From contig LCEX01000013.1 of assembly GCA_000995415.1 (NCBI GenBank), forward strand, positions 1 to 43,580: a stretch of 43,580 bases of DNA, given 5' to 3'. Positions 39,957 to 43,580 of this stretch are shown here, one piece after another (positions within the stretch are counted from its first letter, which is position 1; every line of letters begins with the position of its first letter). The DNA comes from Candidatus Gottesmanbacteria bacterium GW2011_GWC1_43_10. GTDB lineage: Bacteria > Patescibacteriota > Microgenomatia > UBA10105. A model generated the notes under the pieces. That model saw only the letters and a list, made by a program, of their open reading frames with translations. It was not told where the DNA came from and ran no database searches. Position numbers and translations under genes: made by a program.

Positions 39957-39966
39957 TAAACAAACT

Positions 39967-40335
39967 ATGCAACTTACAGACCTAAAAACCAGATTGCGTG
40001 ACTTCCAAGAGGATCCATATTTTCGTTGGTCGTCAATCTTAAGTTTGGTTATACTATTTAGCTCGTTCTCTTTTTTGGCTTGGTTTTGGCGTAAACTTCC
40101 GCCAGTGATGCCTTTTTACTATTCTCTGCCATGGGGCGAAGATCAACTGACTAATCCGTTGTCTTTGTTGCTCCTTCATTTTGGTACCTTGCTGATTTTA
40201 GGTTTAAATGTGACGTTTGCAGCTTTGGTTAAGCCGCTATCCAACTTTTATTCCCGACTCATTCTGGTGACTACCGTGGTCATTTGTTTTTTGGTTGCTG
40301 TCACTAACATCCAAATCATACTTTTGTTAACTTAA
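39967..40335 (+). CDS. Small three-TM membrane protein
   Basis: The 122-aa product has a short amphipathic N-terminus (MQLTDLKTRLRDFQEDPYFR), a TM (LSLVILFSSFSFLAWFWRKL), then LPPVMPFYYSLPWGEDQLTN, similar to the PxPxHxxxxGxxD loop of DUF1648 proteins. Two more TM helices follow. Function is unknown. It sits between the GT39-like gene and the WecA/TagO-like gene, so probably belongs to the same envelope operon, now separated from the GT by a MITE. Confidence 0.75.
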   Translation: MQLTDLKTRLRDFQEDPYFRWSSILSLVILFSSFSFLAWFWRKLPPVMPFYYSLPWGEDQLTNPLSLLLLHFGTLLILGLNVTFAALVKPLSNFYSRLILVTTVVICFLVAVTNIQIILLLT

Positions 40336-40355
40336 AACTAGTAAAAGAACCAAGT

Positions 40356-41435
40356 ATGCTAGAACTATTGCTGCCGGCGCTGATCGCTGGCTTAATCACC
40401 TACTTTACTACCCCTCAAGTGATGCGTTGGGCTATGAAACACGGTTTGATTGATGACCCGCGTGTCCGAAAACACCCAGCCCATACCCATAAGGGCATTT
40501 TACCCCGAGCCGGCGGCTTGAGTTTGTTCACCGGAATTGTGTTAAGCGTCCTTATTTTTCTGCCTCTAAACAAAGTGGTCATCGGGATACTTCTAGCTAC
40601 AGCTCTGGCAACCCTGATTGGACTCTGGGATGACTGGCAGGATTTATCGCCTTACCTTCGGTTTGCGGCTAATATACTGGTAGCGCTAATTGTGGTCGGA
40701 GTCGGAGTTGGTATTCCCTTTATCACCAACCCTCTAGGAGGAGTCGTGTCTTTGGAAACTTGGAGGATTTCGTTTTCTTTTTTTGGAACTCATTCCATCA
40801 TGGTTTGGGCTGATATATTTGCGGTACTCTGGATCGTCTGGACGATGAATATCGTTGGTTGGTCGTCCGGAGTGGACGGACAAATGCCGGGATTTGTGGC
40901 AATTGCGGCTACCACACTGGCTTTGTTGAGTCTGCGTTTTTCAGCGCACGATATTTCCCAGACTGTAGTAGCCCAACTGGCACTCATCACCGCTGGAGCT
41001 TTTTTGGGATTTTTACCCTGGAATTTTTATCCGCAAAAAATTTTGCCGGGTTATGGCGGGAAAACTTTGGCCGGACTTCTACTAGCTACCATTGCTATCC
41101 TCTCCGGAGGCAAAGTCGGGTCAGCCCTCTTAATACTTGCGATTCCCATGCTTGATGCGGCCTACGCTTTGTTTCGCCGGATTGTCAGTAAGAAATCTCC
41201 ATTTTTGGCTGACCGCAGTCACCTACACCATCGCTTGCTGGACCTGGGATGGGGCAAACGCCGAATCGCGTTGTTTTACTGGCTGGTTTCGGCTATACTG
41301 GGCGTACTCACACTGACTTTGAATAGCCAACAAAAAGTCTTTGTGTTTTTGACTATCAGCCTTACAGTTGGCGGTATTTTATTGTGGCTATCATATTTAC
41401 TGCATCAACCCAATAAAACCGACACTGAAAATTAA
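40356..41435 (+). CDS. WecA/TagO-like polyprenyl-phosphate HexNAc-1-phosphate transferase
   Basis: Starts synthesis of lipid-linked glycans by moving a sugar-1-phosphate to undecaprenyl phosphate. The 359-aa product has about 10-11 TM helices with the family loops: VRKHPAHTHKGILPRAGGLS, the Asp pair GLWDDWQDLSP, the catalytic loop NIVGWSSGVDGQMPG, and the WecA-type C-terminal LADRSHLHHRLLDLG (HxHH). The last motif separates it from MraY. It shares its final A with the start of the prenyltransferase gene. It likely supplies the donor lipid for the GTs and LCP protein. Confidence 0.9.
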   Translation: MLELLLPALIAGLITYFTTPQVMRWAMKHGLIDDPRVRKHPAHTHKGILPRAGGLSLFTGIVLSVLIFLPLNKVVIGILLATALATLIGLWDDWQDLSPYLRFAANILVALIVVGVGVGIPFITNPLGGVVSLETWRISFSFFGTHSIMVWADIFAVLWIVWTMNIVGWSSGVDGQMPGFVAIAATTLALLSLRFSAHDISQTVVAQLALITAGAFLGFLPWNFYPQKILPGYGGKTLAGLLLATIAILSGGKVGSALLILAIPMLDAAYALFRRIVSKKSPFLADRSHLHHRLLDLGWGKRRIALFYWLVSAILGVLTLTLNSQQKVFVFLTISLTVGGILLWLSYLLHQPNKTDTEN

Positions 41436-42364
41436 TGAACTTATTTTTTATTTTTAAATCTGTCCGCCCCCGGCAGTGGCTCAAAAATTTAGCTGTATTT
41501 ACTTCAATCATTTTTACCGGCCAGCTGTTTAACCAGGATTTGGTTATCACGAGTATCAAGGTTTTTCTGATTTTTTGTGCCATCTCCTCCGCCAACTATC
41601 TGTTTAATGACGTCATGGATGCAAATAAAGACCGGAAACATCCTTTTAAAAAATACCGCCCCATAGCCAGCGGTGCCATCTCCCGACCCGCAGCTCTTAG
41701 TCTATCTTTTGGTTTATTGGTTGTAGGTATTATGGGTAGTTTGACTATCAACTCGACATTTTTGGCTATAGCGCTGGTATTTGCCTTACTTTCTTATTCA
41801 TATACGCTTTTTTTCAAGCACTTTGCGGTGATCGATATCCTGGTAATTGCCATGGCTTACTTTTTGCGCGTCTATGCCGGTGAGGCAGCGACTGGTTTTC
41901 ATTTGTCGATTTGGTTAAGTCTAGCTGTGTTTTCTTTATCTTTATTTTTGGCTATCGGTAAACGCCGGGCAGAGTTGACGCTCATCCAAAACTATCCTGG
42001 CACCAATCCCAAAGAAACACGCTCCACTCTCGGTCATTATTCAGAAAAACTACTAGACACTTATACGGCGATGTTTGCCAATTCAACCTGGATTGCTTAT
42101 ACCTTTTATACTTTTTTGGAACGTCCGCCGATATCCAAGTGGAGCTATCGGACCTATATTTTGGATACGTTTCCGCCGGATCGGAAGTGGTTGATGGCTA
42201 CCATCCCGTTCGTGCTTTTTGGGATCATGCGCTATATGCAGCTTATTTATGAAGGCCAGGGAGAATCTCCGGAAAAAATTTTGACTTCTGATTTGCCGCT
42301 CATGAGTACAGTCATTTCCTGGGCACTAGTCGCAATTTTGATTATCTATATCATCGGAGGGTAA
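41435..42364 (+). CDS. UbiA-family prenyltransferase, decaprenyl-phosphate phosphoribosyltransferase-like
   Basis: The 309-aa product has about eight to nine TM helices and the two UbiA Asp motifs: NYLFNDVMDANKDRKHP with the KKYRPIASGAIS that follows, and a second site near YAGEAATGFHLSIWL. RPRQWLKNLAVF at the N-terminus and KRRAELTLIQN ... RSTLGHYSEKLLD match DPPR synthase (Rv3806c/UbiA type), which transfers phosphoribose to polyprenyl phosphate for arabinan precursors. A ribose- or arabinose-type envelope sugar is inferred. Coupled by 1-nt overlap to the WecA/TagO-like gene. Confidence 0.85.
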   Translation: MNLFFIFKSVRPRQWLKNLAVFTSIIFTGQLFNQDLVITSIKVFLIFCAISSANYLFNDVMDANKDRKHPFKKYRPIASGAISRPAALSLSFGLLVVGIMGSLTINSTFLAIALVFALLSYSYTLFFKHFAVIDILVIAMAYFLRVYAGEAATGFHLSIWLSLAVFSLSLFLAIGKRRAELTLIQNYPGTNPKETRSTLGHYSEKLLDTYTAMFANSTWIAYTFYTFLERPPISKWSYRTYILDTFPPDRKWLMATIPFVLFGIMRYMQLIYEGQGESPEKILTSDLPLMSTVISWALVAILIIYIIGG

Positions 42365-42367
42365 ACT

Positions 42368-43261
42368 TTACTCGTACTTTTTGGCGTATTGACCGGAAAT
42401 CCAACCTTCTTTACTGTCTTCGTAAACGATCTTGAACCAACCGTTGTTTTCGTCAAGTAGTGAATAGAGTTCACCGGGATTGATTTTGGTTAAAATTTCG
42501 GCGGAAGTTGAGGCTTCTTGACGGACGTTTAAAAATCCGGTCGGGGTATCAAGAACTTCCACATACGGCTTTGGCGGCGGCGTCCCTTTGGGTTTGGGTG
42601 TAGTTGTCGGACCAGGTTTTGAAGTTGGTGACGAAGTGGGAGTCGGAGTTGGACTCGGTATGGTAGCAGCGGTTGTACCGGAAACCGTGCCCATAGCTGC
42701 TAGTTGCAGATTGGCAGTCAGTTTGTAACCACCGGTGGCTTTTATCGCCAGGCTACGGGTTCTAAACCCGGCTGAAGTCAGAACTAGATCATATTTTCCC
42801 GGATCCAAATCACGGATAATAAGTGGGGTGGTACCGCGATCTGTTCCTGCAACCGTGACTGTGGCACCATCAGGATTTGATAAGACAGTCAGTTCGGCTT
42901 TTTTACCGGAACTTTTTTCAAGCGTCAAGACTTCCCCACCGGAGGTGAGATCAGTTTCACTAAAATCACGGTTGACAAAAGTCAATAGATTCGGCTGCAA
43001 TTTGATCCGGCTCTCCCACGCTGAAAATTGCGGATTTCCGGATTCTGGAACTAGTTTCAGCGTATATTCCCCTGCCGCGACCTGACCTTGATACGGAGTT
43101 TTACCCAAACTTTGGTCATCTAAATAGACAGTGGCTACCGGAGTGGAATTTACCTTGAGTTCTGCCGCACCTTTACTGCTGCTTTTTTTCAACCACAAAA
43201 AGCCGGCTCCACTTCCGCCGATAACCAAAACTACAAATAAAAGAGTAAGGATTTTTTTCAT
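42368..43261 (-). CDS. Exported protein with two PEGA domains and an SH3-like domain
   Basis: The start is placed at 43261 (MKKILTLLFVVLVIGGSGAG), a clean signal anchor; the longer frame to 43294 overlaps the promoter. The 297-aa product has PEGA domain 1 (AELKVNSTPVATVYLDDQSL GKTP) and PEGA domain 2 (AELTVLSNPDGATVTVAGTD RGTTP, LDPGKYDLVL). A Thr/Pro/Lys linker (about 205-235) and a C-terminal bacterial SH3 domain (GFLNVRQEASTSAEILTKIN, NNGWFKIVYE, EGWISGQY) follow. PEGA and SH3b domains commonly bind or decorate cell-wall components. It converges on the envelope operon with a 3-nt gap. Confidence 0.85.
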   Translation of the reverse strand: MKKILTLLFVVLVIGGSGAGFLWLKKSSSKGAAELKVNSTPVATVYLDDQSLGKTPYQGQVAAGEYTLKLVPESGNPQFSAWESRIKLQPNLLTFVNRDFSETDLTSGGEVLTLEKSSGKKAELTVLSNPDGATVTVAGTDRGTTPLIIRDLDPGKYDLVLTSAGFRTRSLAIKATGGYKLTANLQLAAMGTVSGTTAATIPSPTPTPTSSPTSKPGPTTTPKPKGTPPPKPYVEVLDTPTGFLNVRQEASTSAEILTKINPGELYSLLDENNGWFKIVYEDSKEGWISGQYAKKYE

Positions 43262-43284
43262 GAGGTTTGTCCCAAAGTATGCAA

Positions 43285-43313
43285 TGTATACCACATCTAG
43301 CCGTCTTTGGCAA
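43285..43313 (-). promoter_or_regulatory. Promoter for the PEGA/SH3 gene
   Basis: Minus strand TTGCCA (43313-43308), 17 nt, TATACA (43290-43285). The predicted start near 43278 lies inside the longer frame, supporting the ATG at 43261. Confidence 0.65.
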
Positions 43314-43362
43314 TGTTTTCACTAGAGTGAATTCAGTACCTCTCAATAAATCAATTATTGTA

Positions 43363-43446
43363 TGCGGGTGACGCGAAGCCAGGGACCCCAAAAGCGGGGT
43401 GCCCCGCGGTACGGCGATTTTGGGGTGGCAAGCGGCAGGACCCGCA
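43363..43446. other. Long nested stem-loop, possible structured RNA or repeat element
   Basis: TGCGGGT (43363-43369) pairs with ACCCGCA (43440-43446). Inside, CGC/GCG and GCC/GGC flank a GAA/AA internal loop, then ACCCCAAAA (43385-43393) with TTTTGGGGT (43418-43426), then GCGGG/CCCGC. It is very GC-rich compared with its surroundings. The 3' side lacks a T-loop TTC, so it is not a tRNA. Class unknown. Confidence 0.45.
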
Positions 43447-43489
43447 GGTTGGCAAAAGTGAATATTTACGCTCTTCTACGCAGAGTCAT

Positions 43490-43530
43490 ACCTAATTGAA
43501 TAAGTGAAGTGAAAACGGGGTTAGGTTTTT
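43490..43530 (+). terminator. Weak terminator-like hairpin following the nested stem-loop
   Basis: ACCTAA (43490-43495) and TTAGGT (43521-43526) with a 25-nt loop, followed by TTTT. If real it would end a plus-strand RNA that includes the stem-loop at 43363-43446. The large loop makes it uncertain. Confidence 0.3.
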
Positions 43531-43580
43531 CTATTTGAACCGCTTTGGTGATCTTGTTCTCTGATCTTCTGGAATAGTTT
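43521..43580 (-). CDS. C-terminal tail of an unidentified gene entering from the right edge
   Basis: A minus-strand frame is open from the window edge to a TAA at 43521-43523 and encodes KLFQKIREQDHQSGSNRKT. It is hydrophilic and too short to assign. It may be chance; extending the sequence would settle it. Confidence 0.25.
   Translation of the reverse strand, partial: KLFQKIREQDHQSGSNRKT

Noticed and set aside
39796-39985. Open frame after the GT39-like stop (beginning ELSENKLHKITW) read as a frameshifted C-terminus
   Set aside because: The segment coincides exactly with a foldback MITE flanked by TAA duplications. The GT protein ends naturally at 39795.
43363-43446. tRNA-like 7-bp closing stem over 84 nt
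   Set aside because: No T8-A9, no TTC loop and no anticodon arm of normal size; the internal helices are nested, not cloverleaf.

Overview
The window looks like chromosome of a Candidate Phyla Radiation (Patescibacteria) bacterium, most likely Microgenomates. This is inferred from gene content and style, not from a database. Supporting signs are compact housekeeping genes, short family members (HrcA 242 aa, TpiA 228 aa, a UvrD-type helicase of 608 aa), a zinc-finger-less DnaJ, many single-TM proteins with Pro/Thr/Ser linkers, two FemAB-like ligases, and type IV pilus PilN/PilO remnants. TGA is used as an ordinary stop (rpsT, pilO, the first FemAB gene), so the TGA=Gly code of Gracilibacteria/Absconditabacteria does not apply. 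No tRNA, rRNA, CRISPR array or intact transposase was found.

Layout. 0-1.1 kb: 5' part of nusA (minus) with its own promoter and an attenuator-like leader. 1.1-5.1 kb: small membrane/exported proteins, one apparently frameshifted. 5.1-10.1 kb: the heat-shock operon hrcA-grpE-dnaK-deaminase-dnaJ-(exported protein), transcribed leftward from one promoter overlapped by a CIRCE operator. 10.1-13.5 kb: GH39-like glycosidase converging on murJ, with a 164-bp MITE in their shared stop codons. 13.5-19.2 kb: rpsT, pilN/pilO-like genes and a string of anchored surface proteins. 19.2-23.1 kb: LCP transferase, tpiA, a UvrD/PcrA helicase and a small membrane protein. 23.2-29.1 kb: two FemAB-like ligases packed with repeat insertions, a CPBP protease, and a helicase fused to a RecB-like nuclease. 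29.2-33.2 kb: hydrolase, DUF5652-like protein, rmuC and hypothetical membrane proteins. 33.2-36.8 kb: metG with a Met-rich leader peptide and attenuator, a DMT transporter, and tatD. 36.9-43.3 kb: an envelope-glycan cluster (GT2, GT39-like, WecA/TagO-like, UbiA-type prenyltransferase) and a PEGA/SH3 protein. 43.3-43.6 kb: a strongly folded region of unknown role.

Most interesting signals. (1) Upstream of metG there is a 14-codon ORF, MTNQTSMMMEMPAD, followed directly by a segment that can pair either as an antiterminator or leave a perfect terminator with six Ts. This is the architecture of ribosome-mediated attenuation by Met-tRNA supply. (2) Two foldback MITEs (164 and 161 bp) are each inserted exactly in a stop codon, with a 3-bp target duplication that recreates the stop. 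(3) Degenerate 7-nt tandem arrays occur in spacers and in frame inside five proteins, while 9-nt arrays in spacers are arranged as hairpin-forming dyads. (4) Palindromic elements resembling Rickettsia palindromic elements are inserted within reading frames. (5) nusA has a leader with mutually exclusive hairpins. (6) Many -10 boxes lie only 6-9 nt from the start codon, suggesting widespread leaderless transcripts.

The heat-shock genes, the envelope genes (murJ, LCP, FemAB, WecA/TagO-like, GTs) and the surface proteins together describe a walled, small-genome cell that invests heavily in its surface. Regulation appears to rely on RNA structure (nusA, metG) and HrcA/CIRCE.
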